Notes: generated by a model not told the origin, from the letters alone. Counted from the first letter of the stretch, positions 8,199 to 17,864 are shown. The stretch: 64,000 nt of DNA from Sphingobacteriaceae bacterium (GCA_023251725.1 JAHEYG010000006.1:1-64000), one strand, 5' to 3'. Numbers and translations are program-made.

Positions 8199-9632
8199 TT
8201 AAAACTCACAGGTCTTCGGCGCCCGCGGAAACGGAATTACATCTCTTATGTTTGTCATACCGGTAACAAACAAAACTAAGCGTTCAAATCCCAATCCAAA
8301 TCCGGCGTGTTCGCAGGTTCCGAAACGACGCGTATCTAAATACCAATACAATTCGTCGGCAGGAATATTCATTTCTTTCATTCGCGTTTCTAATTTTTCT
8401 AAACGCTCTTCACGCTGCGAACCCCCCACAATTTCGCCAATGCCAGGAAATAAAATATCCATTGCGCGAACCGTTTTTCCATCGTCATTTTGCCGCATGT
8501 AAAACGATTTTATTTGTTTCGGATAATCGGTTAAGATAACGGGCTTCTTAAAATGTTTTTCTACCAAATATCTTTCGTGCTCACTTTGCAAATCGGTTCC
8601 CCAGTCGTTTATCAAATATTGAAATTTCTTTTTCTTATTATGATTGCTGTCTTTTAAAATATTAATCGCTTCCGTGTAAGTACGACGTTCAAATTTATTA
8701 TCGGTACAAAATTTTAATTTCTCTATTAAATTCATTTCGCTGCGTTCGTTTTGCGGTTTCTGTTTTTCTTCATCGAGCAAACGCGTATTTAAAAATTCAA
8801 TATCTTCTTTGTTGTGCTCTAAAGCATAACTGATAACATATTGCAACAATTCCTCAGCCAAATCGGCATTGTCATTTAAATTATAAAACGCCATTTCGGG
8901 TTCTATCATCCAAAATTCAGCCAAGTGTCGAGTGGTGTTAGAATTTTCTGCTCTAAAAGTGGGACCAAAAGTATAAACATCTCCAAACGCCATCGCACCC
9001 AATTCGCCTTCGAGTTGTCCGCTGACCGTTAGATTGGTTGCTCTCCCGAAAAAATCATTTTTAAAATCAATTTCGCCTGAATCAGTTTTCGGAATATTTT
9101 TTAAATCGAAATTTGTCACCTTAAAAGTTTCTCCCGCTCCTTCCGCATCGCTTGCCGTAATAATTGGCGTATGCAAATAAACGAAACCTTTATCGTTAAA
9201 AAACTTATGAATAGAGTAAGCCAAATTATGGCGAATGCGAAATACAGCGCCAAAAGTATTTGTACGCATACGTAAATGTGCAATCTCCCGCAAAAATTCT
9301 AAACTGTGTTTTTTTGGCTGCAGCGGATATTTTTCTGCATCGCTGTCGCCCAAAATTTCTATTGTTGTTGCAGTTAATTCTACACTTTGTCCTTTTCCCT
9401 GCGACTCAATTAATTTTCCGGTTGCAGAAATTGCTGCGCCGGTTGTAATTCTTTTTAAAATAGTTTCATCAATTTTATTAAAATCAGCTACCACTTGTAA
9501 ATTATTATTGGTAGAACCGTCGTTTAACGCAATAAATTGGTTGTTGCGAAAAGTTCGCACCCATCCTTTTACCGTTAATTCTTTTTCCTGAGGCGCTAAG
9601 CCTAAAACTTCTTTAATTTTTACCCTCGACAT
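8199..9632 (-). CDS. asnS: Asparagine--tRNA ligase
   Basis: About 477 residues from ATG 9632; further in-frame upstream codons exist but [10 protein letters not shown] is the usual family N-terminus. An N-terminal OB-fold anticodon-binding domain ([20 protein letters not shown]) is followed by the class II catalytic core: motif 2 ([20 protein letters not shown]) and motif 3 ([13 protein letters not shown]). Class II asparaginyl enzymes carry a GG...ER signature, seen here as GGSQREERL. It charges tRNA-Asn. It is divergently transcribed from lepA, with a 160-base shared promoter region, and ends at the terminator at 8169-8192. Confidence 0.97.
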   Translation of the reverse strand: MSRVKIKEVLGLAPQEKELTVKGWVRTFRNNQFIALNDGSTNNNLQVVADFNKIDETILKRITTGAAISATGKLIESQGKGQSVELTATTIEILGDSDAEKYPLQPKKHSLEFLREIAHLRMRTNTFGAVFRIRHNLAYSIHKFFNDKGFVYLHTPIITASDAEGAGETFKVTNFDLKNIPKTDSGEIDFKNDFFGRATNLTVSGQLEGELGAMAFGDVYTFGPTFRAENSNTTRHLAEFWMIEPEMAFYNLNDNADLAEELLQYVISYALEHNKEDIEFLNTRLLDEEKQKPQNERSEMNLIEKLKFCTDNKFERRTYTEAINILKDSNHNKKKKFQYLINDWGTDLQSEHERYLVEKHFKKPVILTDYPKQIKSFYMRQNDDGKTVRAMDILFPGIGEIVGGSQREERLEKLETRMKEMNIPADELYWYLDTRRFGTCEHAGFGLGFERLVLFVTGMTNIRDVIPFPRAPKTCEF

Positions 9633-9760
9633 AATTAAAATATAAGAGCACAAAGGTGCAAATTTTTAAATTATCGGCGAAAAACTTGTTTTTTTACTTA
9701 TTTATCGGAATTTCACCTTCATCCCACTCTCAAAACTACCGTTTTTCACAGTTAAATGTC

Positions 9761-9768
9761 TATCTTTG
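9761..9768 (+). promoter_or_regulatory. Promoter -7 box for lepA
   Basis: TATCTTTG matches the Bacteroidota -7 consensus TAnnTTTG and lies 27 bases before the lepA ATG. A T-run near 9742 could serve as the -33 element. Confidence 0.55.
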
Positions 9769-9794
9769 CCACTTGTTTTGACTGAAAATTTTTT

Positions 9795-11585
9795 ATGAAG
9801 GAAATACGGAACTTTTGCATTATTGCCCACATCGACCACGGAAAAAGTACTTTGGCAGATCGCCTTTTAGAATATACGGGAACCATTTCGAAACGCGATA
9901 TGCAGGACCAGGTTTTGGATGATATGGATTTGGAGAAGGAGCGCGGCATTACAATTAAAAGTCACGCTATACAAATGGATTATAAATTTAATGACACAAA
10001 ATATGTTTTAAATTTAATTGATACGCCCGGTCACGTTGATTTTAGTTATGAAGTTTCGCGTTCTATCGCTGCTTGCGAAGGCGCACTTTTAATTGTTGAT
10101 GCGGCGCAGGGAATTCAAGCGCAAACCATTTCCAATTTATATTTAGCGCTTGAACATGATTTAACTATTATTCCCATTTTAAATAAAATTGATTTACCGA
10201 GTGCAGAACCGGAGTTGGTAAAAGATCAGATTGTAGATTTGTTAGGATGCAAGCGCGAAGAAATTATTTCTGCTTCCGGAAAAACAGGAGAAGGCGTAAT
10301 GGATATTTTAACAGCTGTTGTAGAAAGAATTCCTTCCCCGAAAGGAAGTGAGACCGAACCATTACAAGCTTTAATTTTTGATTCGGTTTTTAATTCCTTC
10401 CGCGGAATTATTGCTTATTACAGAATTTATAACGGTTCGATAAAAAAAGGCGACAAAGTAAAATTTGTAAATACGGGTATGCAATACAATGCCGACGAAA
10501 TTGGTGTACTCCGTTTAAAACAAGAACCTCGCGATAAAGTTATGACCGGTGATGTGGGATATATTATTTCGGGAATAAAAGAAGCGCGCGAAGTAAAAGT
10601 GGGAGATACCATTACTAACGTTGCCGACCCTTGCACTGATATTATAAAAGGTTTTGAAGATGTGAAACCAATGGTGTTCGCCGGAATTTATCCGGTAGAC
10701 ACAGAAGATTTTGAAGAGCTTCGCAAAAGCATGGAGAAATTACAATTGAATGATGCATCACTTACTTGGGAGCCGGAGTCATCTGCCGCTTTAGGTTTTG
10801 GTTTCCGCTGCGGATTTTTAGGAATGTTGCACATGGAAATTGTTCAGGAAAGATTGGAGCGGGAGTTTAACATGACCGTTATAACCACAGTTCCCAACGT
10901 ATCTTACATTGCTTATAAAACCGACGGTACAAATGTAATCGTAAATAATCCTAGTGATTTACCGGATCCTGGACGAATTGATTATATTGAAGAACCATAC
11001 ATAAAAGCAAATATTATTACTAAGTCGGAATTTATTGGCCCGGTAATGAGTTTGTGTATTGAAAAACGCGGACAAATTGTTGGTCAGAATTATTTAACGG
11101 CCGACCGGGTTGAACTAATTTTTGAAATGCCTTTGGGAGAAGTAGTGTTTGATTTTTTTGACAGATTAAAATCCATTTCAAAAGGTTACGCTTCTTTTGA
11201 TTACCATAAAACCGGAATGAAAGCAAGTGATTTAGTAAAACTTGATATTTTATTGAATGCAGAACCTGTGGATGCTTTATCGGCTTTAATTCACAGAAGC
11301 AACGCGCACAGTTTTGGAAAAAAGATTTGCGAAAAATTAAAAGAATTAATTCCGCGCCAGCAATTTGAAATTCCCATACAAGCTGCTATTGGTGCAAAAA
11401 TTATTGCACGCGAAACCATTCGTGCCATACGAAAAGATGTAACTGCAAAATGTTATGGTGGTGATATAAGCCGTAAGCGTAAATTACTGGAGAAACAAAA
11501 AGAAGGTAAGAAAAAAATGAAGCAGGTGGGCAGTGTAGAAATACCTCAAAGTGCCTTTATGGCCGTGTTAAAACTGAACGATTAA
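9795..11585 (+). CDS. lepA: Elongation factor 4 (LepA GTPase)
   Basis: 596 residues, the standard length. G-motifs are intact: AHIDHGKST (G1), RGITI (G2), DTPGHVDF (G3), NKIDLP (G4). EF-G-like domains II, III and V follow, and the C-terminus is the LepA-specific basic domain ([20 protein letters not shown]). It acts on the ribosome as a translational GTPase. It is transcribed away from asnS and followed after 28 bases by the PorT-like gene on the same strand, possibly by read-through. Confidence 0.97.
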   Translation: MKEIRNFCIIAHIDHGKSTLADRLLEYTGTISKRDMQDQVLDDMDLEKERGITIKSHAIQMDYKFNDTKYVLNLIDTPGHVDFSYEVSRSIAACEGALLIVDAAQGIQAQTISNLYLALEHDLTIIPILNKIDLPSAEPELVKDQIVDLLGCKREEIISASGKTGEGVMDILTAVVERIPSPKGSETEPLQALIFDSVFNSFRGIIAYYRIYNGSIKKGDKVKFVNTGMQYNADEIGVLRLKQEPRDKVMTGDVGYIISGIKEAREVKVGDTITNVADPCTDIIKGFEDVKPMVFAGIYPVDTEDFEELRKSMEKLQLNDASLTWEPESSAALGFGFRCGFLGMLHMEIVQERLEREFNMTVITTVPNVSYIAYKTDGTNVIVNNPSDLPDPGRIDYIEEPYIKANIITKSEFIGPVMSLCIEKRGQIVGQNYLTADRVELIFEMPLGEVVFDFFDRLKSISKGYASFDYHKTGMKASDLVKLDILLNAEPVDALSALIHRSNAHSFGKKICEKLKELIPRQQFEIPIQAAIGAKIIARETIRAIRKDVTAKCYGGDISRKRKLLEKQKEGKKKMKQVGSVEIPQSAFMAVLKLND

Positions 11586-11613
11586 ATCATACTAAAACAC
11601 GTTTTTAAACGTT

Positions 11614-12375
11614 ATGTACATAGTGAGATTTTTAAGCTTCATATTTCTTTTTAACTTTTGTGTGTTAAATGGTTTTTCTCAGCACAGCGATGGGATGAGC
11701 ACCAATTTACCCAACTTTTACAAAACACGAATTCATTTTGGATTTACCATCTCCGGAAATTTTACTGATTTCAGAATTCACACTGTAAAAAATTCCAGTT
11801 TCCCGGATACCGTTATTGACGCCACACGCTATCAAATAAAAAGCGTTTATACACAAGGCCAACCCGGTTTTGCATTAGGAATTGTAGCAGATTTACGTAT
11901 TCACGAATATTTAAGATTAAGATTTACTCCTAATATTAGTTTTGCCTCACGCTCGTTACAATATACTATGCAAAACAGCACACATGACAGTACGAAAGTT
12001 TTTACAAAAATTGTGGAGTCTACTTTTTTAATTTTTCCACTCGAATTAAAATTGCAGTCGAAACGCATGGGAAATTTTAGCGCTTATGTAATCGGTGGCG
12101 GCGGTTTGGCTTTAGATTTGGCATCGAACAAACGCACGTCGAGTGTTGGTGACGGTAATCAATTAGATGATGCAGTAAAAATTAAACGCGAAGATTATTT
12201 TTACAGCGCAGGCGGAGGGGTAGATTTTTATTTGCCGTTTTTTAAATTGGGATTGGAAATAAAAATTTTAAATGGGACCAATAATTTATTGTATAAAGAA
12301 AATAGTATTTTTACAAAAAGTGTAGATAAAGTAAACTCACAAATGGTGGTTTTCTCTATTACTTTTGAAGGTTAG
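11614..12375 (+). CDS. porT: PorT-like outer-membrane beta-barrel, probable type IX secretion component
   Basis: 253 residues with a signal peptide (SFIFLFNFCVLNGFSQ). The mature part is an eight-strand-type barrel of the OMP_b-brl_2 family. Its phrases match the PorT pattern: IHFGFTISGNFTDFRI near the start, GIVADLRIHEYLRLRFTPNI in the middle, and FPLELKLQSKRMGN later. PorT is needed for T9SS protein export in Porphyromonas and Flavobacterium. The presence of T9SS cargo elsewhere in the window fits. In flavobacteria porT often neighbours ubiE; here ubiE is 33 kb away. A generic porin-like protein is the alternative. Confidence 0.72.
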   Translation: MYIVRFLSFIFLFNFCVLNGFSQHSDGMSTNLPNFYKTRIHFGFTISGNFTDFRIHTVKNSSFPDTVIDATRYQIKSVYTQGQPGFALGIVADLRIHEYLRLRFTPNISFASRSLQYTMQNSTHDSTKVFTKIVESTFLIFPLELKLQSKRMGNFSAYVIGGGGLALDLASNKRTSSVGDGNQLDDAVKIKREDYFYSAGGGVDFYLPFFKLGLEIKILNGTNNLLYKENSIFTKSVDKVNSQMVVFSITFEG

Positions 12376-12380
12376 CCTCG

Positions 12381-12402
12381 TTATCCTGATAGCTATCGGG
12401 AC
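12381..12402. repeat. Interspersed palindromic repeat (copy 1)
   Basis: The core CCTGATAGCTATCGGGA is a near-perfect palindrome (one mismatch). A related copy, CCTGATAGCAATCGAGA, sits at 26855-26875, and both are preceded by CNTTATCC-like bases. The two copies lie in unrelated intergenic gaps, which suggests a dispersed REP-like element. Confidence 0.55.
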
Positions 12403-12430
12403 GGCTACAGTAAATCAAATAGCAAAATAA

Positions 12431-12451
12431 TTTGAAGGACAAAAACCTTCC
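12431..12451 (+). repeat. Leader stem-loop repeat (copy 1) before the MORN-repeat gene
   Basis: GAAGG and CCTTC pair around ACAAAAA. The 21-base element is identical to 13294-13314, and both end exactly six bases before an ATG that opens with ATGAAAAAAATAAT. Confidence 0.7.
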
Positions 12452-12457
12452 GGACGT

Positions 12458-13198
12458 ATGAAAAAAATAATACCAATCCAATTCAATTCTCCGAAAATCC
12501 TTCTCGGGAAATTAACCACAAAATGTGTTTTCATTTTTTTGATTTTTTTTATGGGATTTTTATTTTCATCCCGCTCACAAACCAATCCCAAAAATATAAA
12601 TAATTTTACCGATAAGAGCGGCTTAAGGCAAGGTAACTGGATTTTGTTTTGGAAAGACATGGATACTTTACACCGCTGCGGTTCTGACCATGAATGTTCG
12701 GCCGATAAGTTAGCTTCTAATTTTTTAAACTCAGGTTATAAATTAGAAACAAAGTTTATGGAATGCACTTACAAAAACGGGGTTATTGAAGGATTAGTAA
12801 TTCATTATTTTCCTAGTGGAAAAATAAAAAGCAAAAAGTTTTTTACAAATGGGAAAACGGATGGGATGTATCAATCGTTTTACGAGAGTGGCCAATTAAA
12901 AGAAACAGGTGTAATTAAAAATCATACTCAGGCGGGCATTAGTTCGATGTATTATGAGAATGGTAATTTAAAAGCAAGAGTTACTTTTAACGAAAATGGT
13001 AAAATTAACGGAAGTTATAATAATTATTATGAAAACGGAATGATTCAAAGTGTAATGTATTATTATGTGGGAAAAAGATCGGGCTACGGGCTTTCATTTG
13101 ATACTACCGGAAAATTAACCAACAAATATTATTATATAGATGGCGCGAAAGTGAATGATAGTTTGGAAAAGAAAAATGAATTGGATGTTATTCTTTGA
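12458..13198 (+). CDS. Exported MORN_2-repeat protein (YwqK-like)
   Basis: 246 residues. A long basic N-region and a hydrophobic stretch (CVFIFLIFFMGFLFSSRS) form the export signal. From about residue 100 come repeated MORN_2 units of the type YFPSGKIKSKKFFTNGKTDG, YESGQLKETGV and YENGNLKARVTF, which form beta-hairpins. Proteins like this are often labelled YwqK-family antitoxin, but without a toxin partner that label is not informative; a cell-surface or periplasmic role is more likely. Its leader carries the same 21-base hairpin as the next gene. It is followed by the FAD oxidoreductase on the same strand, 122 bases away. Confidence 0.75.
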   Translation: MKKIIPIQFNSPKILLGKLTTKCVFIFLIFFMGFLFSSRSQTNPKNINNFTDKSGLRQGNWILFWKDMDTLHRCGSDHECSADKLASNFLNSGYKLETKFMECTYKNGVIEGLVIHYFPSGKIKSKKFFTNGKTDGMYQSFYESGQLKETGVIKNHTQAGISSMYYENGNLKARVTFNENGKINGSYNNYYENGMIQSVMYYYVGKRSGYGLSFDTTGKLTNKYYYIDGAKVNDSLEKKNELDVIL

Positions 13199-13293
13199 AA
13201 TGTAGAGGATGAAAACAAAGCAATCACCAATAAAAATAAACTATTGATTTACGAAAGTAAACAAAAATGAATTCATAAATATTCAGAACAATT

Positions 13294-13314
13294 TTTGAAG
13301 GACAAAAACCTTCC
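13294..13314 (+). repeat. Leader stem-loop repeat (copy 2) before the FAD oxidoreductase
   Basis: It is identical over 21 bases to 12431-12451, with the same six-base distance to an ATG. The stem is GAAGG/CCTTC with loop ACAAAAA. Confidence 0.7.
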
Positions 13315-13320
13315 TCGATT

Positions 13321-14904
13321 ATGAAAAAAATAATTCAATTACAATTACCGCCCAATGTGGCATTTAACGAACAGCTTCTTAAAGAAGAAATTTCTGTTCA
13401 GCTTTCAGTAAAAACAAATGATCCGTTTTTTATTCGGCCGGTAAAACGAAGTATTGATGCACGCGGTAGAAGCATCAAAATAAATTTAACGGTGGAGGTT
13501 TATATAAATGAAACGCCCGAAGGTTTTAATTACAAACCTAATTACAAACTCACCACTCACCACTCACCTTTCACAACTATTATTGGTTCAGGTCCCGGAG
13601 GATTATTTGCGGCCTTGCGGTGTTTAGAAAATGGAATAAAACCGATTATTATTGAAAGAGGAAAAGATGTTCAAGCGCGGCGCAGAGATTTAGCCGCCAT
13701 TCATAAAGAGCAAATTGTAAATCCGGAAAGTAATTATTGTTTTGGCGAAGGCGGTGCCGGAACTTATAGCGATGGAAAACTTTACACCCGTTCGACAAAA
13801 CGCGGTGATGTAGAAAAAATATTAAAAACACTGGTATATCACGGTGCTTCCGAAGAAATTTTAATTGATGCGCATCCGCACATTGGCACCAATAAATTGC
13901 CGCAAATTATTTCAAAAATTCGTGAAACAGTTTTGAATTTCGGTGGCGAAATTTATTTTGAGCATAAATTAATTGATTTTACTTTACAGAATGAAAACAT
14001 AAAAGAAATTTCGGTTTTGGATTTAAAAACAAACGAAACAAAAATATTTCCCATTCAAAATCTTATTCTCGCCACCGGCCACAGCGCCCGCGATATTTAC
14101 GAATTGCTTTACAAAAAAAACATTCTGGTAGAAGGAAAACCATTTGCAATGGGTGTTCGTGTGGAGCATCCGCAATCATTAATTGATAAAATTCAATATC
14201 ACTGCGGTTCATTGGAAGAAGTGATAGAAAAAAGAAATTATTTACCGGCTTCGAGTTACAGTTTGGTGCAACAAGTTGCGGGCCGTGGGGTGTATTCTTT
14301 TTGTATGTGTCCGGGTGGTATCATTGCGCCTTGCGCTACCGCGCAGGAAGAAATTGTAACCAATGGATGGTCGCCAAGTAAACGTAATAATCCTTTTGCG
14401 AACAGCGGCATTGTAGTTGGATTTGATTTAAAAGATTTTGAACCTTTTAAATATTTTGGCGCACTTGCCGGATTAGAATTTCAAAAACAATTAGAACATA
14501 AAGCCTGGCAGCTCGGAGGAAAAACACAAACCGCCCCCGCACAACGACTTTTAGATTTTGTAAATAACAAATTTAGCTCTTCCCTACCCGATTGCTCTTA
14601 CCAACCCGGAATCAATTCTGTAAATATGAAAGAAGTTTTAGGAAAAATGATTGGTGATTCGCTGCAACAAGGGTTTAAAGCTTTTGGAAATAAAATGCGA
14701 GGTTATTTAACTAACGAAGCAGTAATTGTTGGTGTGGAGTCGCGCACTTCTACACCGGTTCGCATTCCGCGCGATAAAAATAGTTTGCAGCATCCCGAAA
14801 TAAAAAATTTATTTCCTTGCGGCGAGGGCGCCGGTTTTGCGGGAGGAATTGTGAGTGCAGCCATTGATGGGGAGAAATGTGCGGAGGCGATTTGTGTAAA
14901 ATAA
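13321..14904 (+). CDS. NAD(P)/FAD-dependent oxidoreductase (COG2509-like)
   Basis: 527 residues. A small N-terminal domain (about 1-75) precedes a Rossmann FAD-binding motif, IIGSGPGGLFAALRCLENG, and later GEGGAGTYSDGKLYTRS, MCPGGIIAPC and a C-terminal GEGAGFAGGIVSAAIDG, which closes the FAD site. This is the uncharacterised FAD-dependent dehydrogenase family; the substrate is unknown. Just before the Rossmann motif, bases 13548-13570 are a CACTCAC triplicate that encodes a TTHHSPFTT linker. This is unusual because such microsatellites normally lie between genes. It is convergent with the gene at 14912, only seven bases apart. Confidence 0.88.
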   Translation: MKKIIQLQLPPNVAFNEQLLKEEISVQLSVKTNDPFFIRPVKRSIDARGRSIKINLTVEVYINETPEGFNYKPNYKLTTHHSPFTTIIGSGPGGLFAALRCLENGIKPIIIERGKDVQARRRDLAAIHKEQIVNPESNYCFGEGGAGTYSDGKLYTRSTKRGDVEKILKTLVYHGASEEILIDAHPHIGTNKLPQIISKIRETVLNFGGEIYFEHKLIDFTLQNENIKEISVLDLKTNETKIFPIQNLILATGHSARDIYELLYKKNILVEGKPFAMGVRVEHPQSLIDKIQYHCGSLEEVIEKRNYLPASSYSLVQQVAGRGVYSFCMCPGGIIAPCATAQEEIVTNGWSPSKRNNPFANSGIVVGFDLKDFEPFKYFGALAGLEFQKQLEHKAWQLGGKTQTAPAQRLLDFVNNKFSSSLPDCSYQPGINSVNMKEVLGKMIGDSLQQGFKAFGNKMRGYLTNEAVIVGVESRTSTPVRIPRDKNSLQHPEIKNLFPCGEGAGFAGGIVSAAIDGEKCAEAICVK

Positions 14905-14911
14905 CTAAAAA

Positions 14912-15709
14912 TTACTTCTGCAACCGATCAATCGCCTTCCCAATTTGTTTTTCATTAGGCAATAAAGAATTTTGTATGCGTTTCGCATAATGAATACTGT
15001 CTAAAATTTCTTTTTGTTTGACCTCTATAATTTCTTTTTGCTCCAAAAGTTGTTTGTTAGCTTTCCGTCTTAACATATTACTTCGAATCACAAAAAATAT
15101 CATCACGGTAAAAGCCAAAACTATAACTATGAACCAGGCAATAGCTTTATCGCGGTCAGCTATCTCTGCGTTCTTAGAATCAATTTTAATTTGTGAAAAT
15201 TCTTTATCTTTCTGAAGAATTTCAATTTCCCGTTTTTTCTTTTCACTTTCCAGTCGGTATCCAAGGTCGGCGACTTTTGAAGCCAAATTATCTTTAGAAT
15301 CTTTTGAGGCATTATTTAATAAATCAGTCAGCACCTGTGTCTCCGCATTTTTTATTTCATATTCGATATTGGTTAGTGTTATCAGCACTGTAATTGCCGG
15401 AATATGGTAAAAATTAGTAATCAGCCAGTTTTTTGTTTCGCCATCTTCATCTATAGTTTCATCCGTATTTAAATTAATTCCAGCGGCTATAAAAGCACGT
15501 TTATCTTCTTCTGCAAATTTCAAAACCGAATCGCGGAAGGTTTCAATTATTTCTTGTAATTGAAGACCCGTAAAAATTCCATTTGAAGGTTTTACAGGAT
15601 TATCTCCAATTAAAAAACTTGTAGTAATTTTATTTTCTACTCTGTTCCATAATTCAGAGATCGACAAGGTATCAAAATTAACATCCCGGTCTTTGTCAAC
15701 CAAACTCAT
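14912..15709 (-). CDS. GldM-like periplasmic domain with TM and cytoplasmic coiled coil (start uncertain)
   Basis: 265 residues from ATG 15709, but the same frame stays open and coding-like up to 15856 (for example SGHLYKAFEQLNDKELNSYY), right behind the stop of the upstream GldL-like gene. No ATG, GTG or TTG occurs in those 49 codons. The N-terminal half resembles the GldM N-terminal domain (FYHIPAITVLITLTNIEYEI, then KNAETQVLTDLL). A coiled coil, one membrane helix (AIAWFIVIVLAFTVMIFFVI) and a cytoplasmic tail with DSIHYAKRIQNSLLP follow; this tail normally leads into SpoIIE-type phosphatases, but here the protein ends. It is probably a sensor-like relative of the gliding motor or T9SS; possibly a decaying gene. 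Confidence 0.65.
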   Translation of the reverse strand: MSLVDKDRDVNFDTLSISELWNRVENKITTSFLIGDNPVKPSNGIFTGLQLQEIIETFRDSVLKFAEEDKRAFIAAGINLNTDETIDEDGETKNWLITNFYHIPAITVLITLTNIEYEIKNAETQVLTDLLNNASKDSKDNLASKVADLGYRLESEKKKREIEILQKDKEFSQIKIDSKNAEIADRDKAIAWFIVIVLAFTVMIFFVIRSNMLRRKANKQLLEQKEIIEVKQKEILDSIHYAKRIQNSLLPNEKQIGKAIDRLQK

Positions 15710-15856
15710 TAATCTGATTTTTAATTCCCCTAAATATCTTTCAACTGAATCTGTATATAATTTTAAAATCTGCGATTTAGTATAATAACTATTTAATTCT
15801 TTATCATTTAATTGTTCAAATGCTTTATAAAGGTGCCCACTTTTATTCCTTATTTT

Positions 15857-16357
15857 TTAATAGGCCGTTTCTGCTTTAATACTACTCAGAACAATCGAAC
15901 CGGAACCTATATTTGTTTCAGAAGAACGCATCAGGTACATTTGCATACCCGAGATTAGAAAAATAAACAGAATTAAATTATTAAATTTAAACAACGATGA
16001 CTTCCCAAACCTGAACAATTTAATAAATGAAACCGGTATCAGAATAAAAAAAGTACTCCAGAACATTAAATTCCCTAACATTGTTCCGCCGGGCCATTTT
16101 TGAAACTTGAAGAGAATGTAAAATATATATAATAAAAATAAAACGAATTGGATGATAATAAAAACTTTTTCGCTTTTTTCTTTTACGGCACCGAAAAACC
16201 AAAGTGGTAAATAAAAAAAAATAAGTAAAAGTGGCGCGAGCATTAATAGCGCGGTTGAAAAAGGCCAATGCTGTATTTTGAAAAGGCATGCATTTAACTG
16301 AATTATTACAATTAACCAGCCGAAAATTAATATTGCCTTATTTGGTTTCTGATCCAA
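15857..16357 (-). CDS. GldL-like membrane protein, same frame as the GldM-like ORF downstream
   Basis: 166 residues opening with TTG (16357; another in-frame TTG at 16375; no ATG before the preceding stop). Two copies of the GldL-type motif are seen, LFKIQHWPF near residue 26 and LFKFQKWPGGTMLG near 85, each inside a pair of membrane helices, followed by another helix (NLILFIFLISGMQMYLM) and a short tail. In GldL the FKxxHWPG motif lies in the proton-channel helices of the T9SS/gliding motor. Its TAA (15857-15859) is the only thing separating it from the GldM-like frame. The two may be one split protein or two genes with unusual initiation. Confidence 0.62.
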   Translation of the reverse strand: MDQKPNKAILIFGWLIVIIQLNACLFKIQHWPFSTALLMLAPLLLIFFYLPLWFFGAVKEKSEKVFIIIQFVLFLLYIFYILFKFQKWPGGTMLGNLMFWSTFFILIPVSFIKLFRFGKSSLFKFNNLILFIFLISGMQMYLMRSSETNIGSGSIVLSSIKAETAY

Positions 16358-16417
16358 TAAAATTTTATTTTATGCAATTTACTAAAATAGATTTAATAAA
16401 CTGGAATTAAAATTGTA

Positions 16418-17347
16418 TTAGTAAAAATTTCCCGCGCCGCTAAATACGTTCCAATACAATCCGGGCTTTTTAATTTTCTGTCCTTCTCTATATAAATATG
16501 GATTTCCCCCTGAATCCAGCATTGGTATATGACAATTATTTCGCTTGTACCATTTTTTAGGAATGAGAATCATATCGTGAATAAAACGATTTTGTACAGC
16601 ATTTCTTATTTGTTCAGCATCAATACCTAAATTGGCTTGTAGTATTTGTCCCATGCCCGGCGCCGCTTTAAATTGCGCACTAAGTAATCCGTGAGAATAA
16701 TTTGTGTACACACCACCAGTGGTGTCGGAATAACAGTTGTAAGGAAAATTTTTATCATCCGTAATATTCTTTCCCATTTTACCGGTCCACATTGTGCAAT
16801 TTACAGCGAACTGATATTTATTTTTATACTGGTATTGTAACAACACCGCTGCCGTTCTGAAGCGATCTAAAACCGGACGCGCCAATAAATCGTTTTCGGA
16901 AATAAAACTAAAATCACCAAACTGAAAAGCAATAGTGCCGGTTTGTTGTTTTGTTTTGATGCGATTAAAATATAAATTATAAGAATAGCCGATGCTGTAT
17001 CTGTAACGCATTTGATTGGAAACAATACTTAAAAAAGGATTGTAATTTTTTTGCCTGGTGCCGTAACCAAAAACAATTCCGGCCGAAGCAACAATTTCGC
17101 CGTAATCTTTTTTCGGGCCTAAATTTTTAAGATTATAATAACATCTTAACTCCGAATTTACCTGAACAAAATTGTAAAAATAATATCCCTGCAAAGTAAA
17201 ACCCATTCGCTGAAACCGGTTTCCAAAAGCGCAAACGATGCCAACATTAAATCCCCAGTTGCTTTCACGAAATAATTGGGCCGCATTAGGCAAACTCATT
17301 CCTAACAAAATAAAAAAAATAATAATATGTTTTTTAATGCTTGGCAA
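16418..17347 (-). CDS. Exported outer-membrane beta-barrel-like protein
   Basis: 309 residues with a signal peptide (KKHIIIFFILLGMSLPNAAQ). The start is TTG 17347, overlapping aroK by 14 bases; no suitable ATG exists upstream of the signal. The mature part alternates aromatic and polar residues as in an outer-membrane barrel (WGFNVGIVCAFGNRFQRMGF, YYNLKNLGPKK, VFGYGTRQKNYNPFLS). Related sequences are sometimes tagged polymorphic toxin type 23, but I see no toxin catalytic core and do not assign that function. It is the last gene of the heme/aroK run. Confidence 0.7.
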   Translation of the reverse strand: MPSIKKHIIIFFILLGMSLPNAAQLFRESNWGFNVGIVCAFGNRFQRMGFTLQGYYFYNFVQVNSELRCYYNLKNLGPKKDYGEIVASAGIVFGYGTRQKNYNPFLSIVSNQMRYRYSIGYSYNLYFNRIKTKQQTGTIAFQFGDFSFISENDLLARPVLDRFRTAAVLLQYQYKNKYQFAVNCTMWTGKMGKNITDDKNFPYNCYSDTTGGVYTNYSHGLLSAQFKAAPGMGQILQANLGIDAEQIRNAVQNRFIHDMILIPKKWYKRNNCHIPMLDSGGNPYLYREGQKIKKPGLYWNVFSGAGNFY

Positions 17348-17864
17348 TAAACAAAGATACGGCTTCTTTTAGTTTATCAGTAGTAAGATCGATACCGTTA
17401 ATGGTGAGGTGTGCTTTATTATAAAATTGCTCTCTCTTTTCAAGTAATTTTTTTATATACTCTAAACTCTCCTCCGAATTTTTATTTTGCAACAACGGCC
17501 TTTGTGTTTTTGAATTTATTAACCGCTTATGCAAAGCTTCTGCGGGCATTTTTATATAAATGACTAAACCCGCATTCAAAATTTTATTTAAATTATTATT
17601 AAAACAAACTGTTCCGCCACCTAAAGAAATAACCAATTTTGAAGTTTGATTGTTGATTTTATTTAAATTATCGCTTTCTTTTTGCCGGAAATAATCCTCG
17701 CCCTTCTCCGCAAAAATTTCTTCCACGCTAATTCCTTCTTCTTTTGAAATATAAACATCCAAATCAATAAAAGTTCTCCTTAAAACTTTAGCTAGTTTTT
17801 TTCCATGAGTGCTTTTACCGCAGCCCATAAAGCCAATCAAAAATATTTTTTGGAATTTATCCAA
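17334..17864 (-). CDS. aroK: Shikimate kinase
   Basis: 176 residues. A P-loop GFMGCGKST is at residues 11-19, DLDVYI carries the shikimate-binding aspartate, and the LID and adenine regions are present (SLGGGTVCFN, KTQRPLL). It phosphorylates shikimate in the aromatic amino-acid pathway. It starts immediately after the hemB stop with no gap, so it is translated from the same message. Co-location with heme genes is seen in other Bacteroidota and probably has no pathway meaning. Confidence 0.94.
   Translation of the reverse strand: MDKFQKIFLIGFMGCGKSTHGKKLAKVLRRTFIDLDVYISKEEGISVEEIFAEKGEDYFRQKESDNLNKINNQTSKLVISLGGGTVCFNNNLNKILNAGLVIYIKMPAEALHKRLINSKTQRPLLQNKNSEESLEYIKKLLEKREQFYNKAHLTINGIDLTTDKLKEAVSLFIAKH

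Noticed and set aside
14912-15020. Truncated SpoIIE phosphatase at the end of the GldM-like gene
   Set aside because: The tail DSIHYAKRIQNSLLP is shared with SpoIIE linkers, but no phosphatase remnant is found between the stop and the next gene seven bases away.
16418-17347. Polymorphic toxin type 23 for the outer-membrane protein
   Set aside because: The protein looks like a signal peptide plus beta-barrel; no toxin delivery or immunity gene is adjacent.
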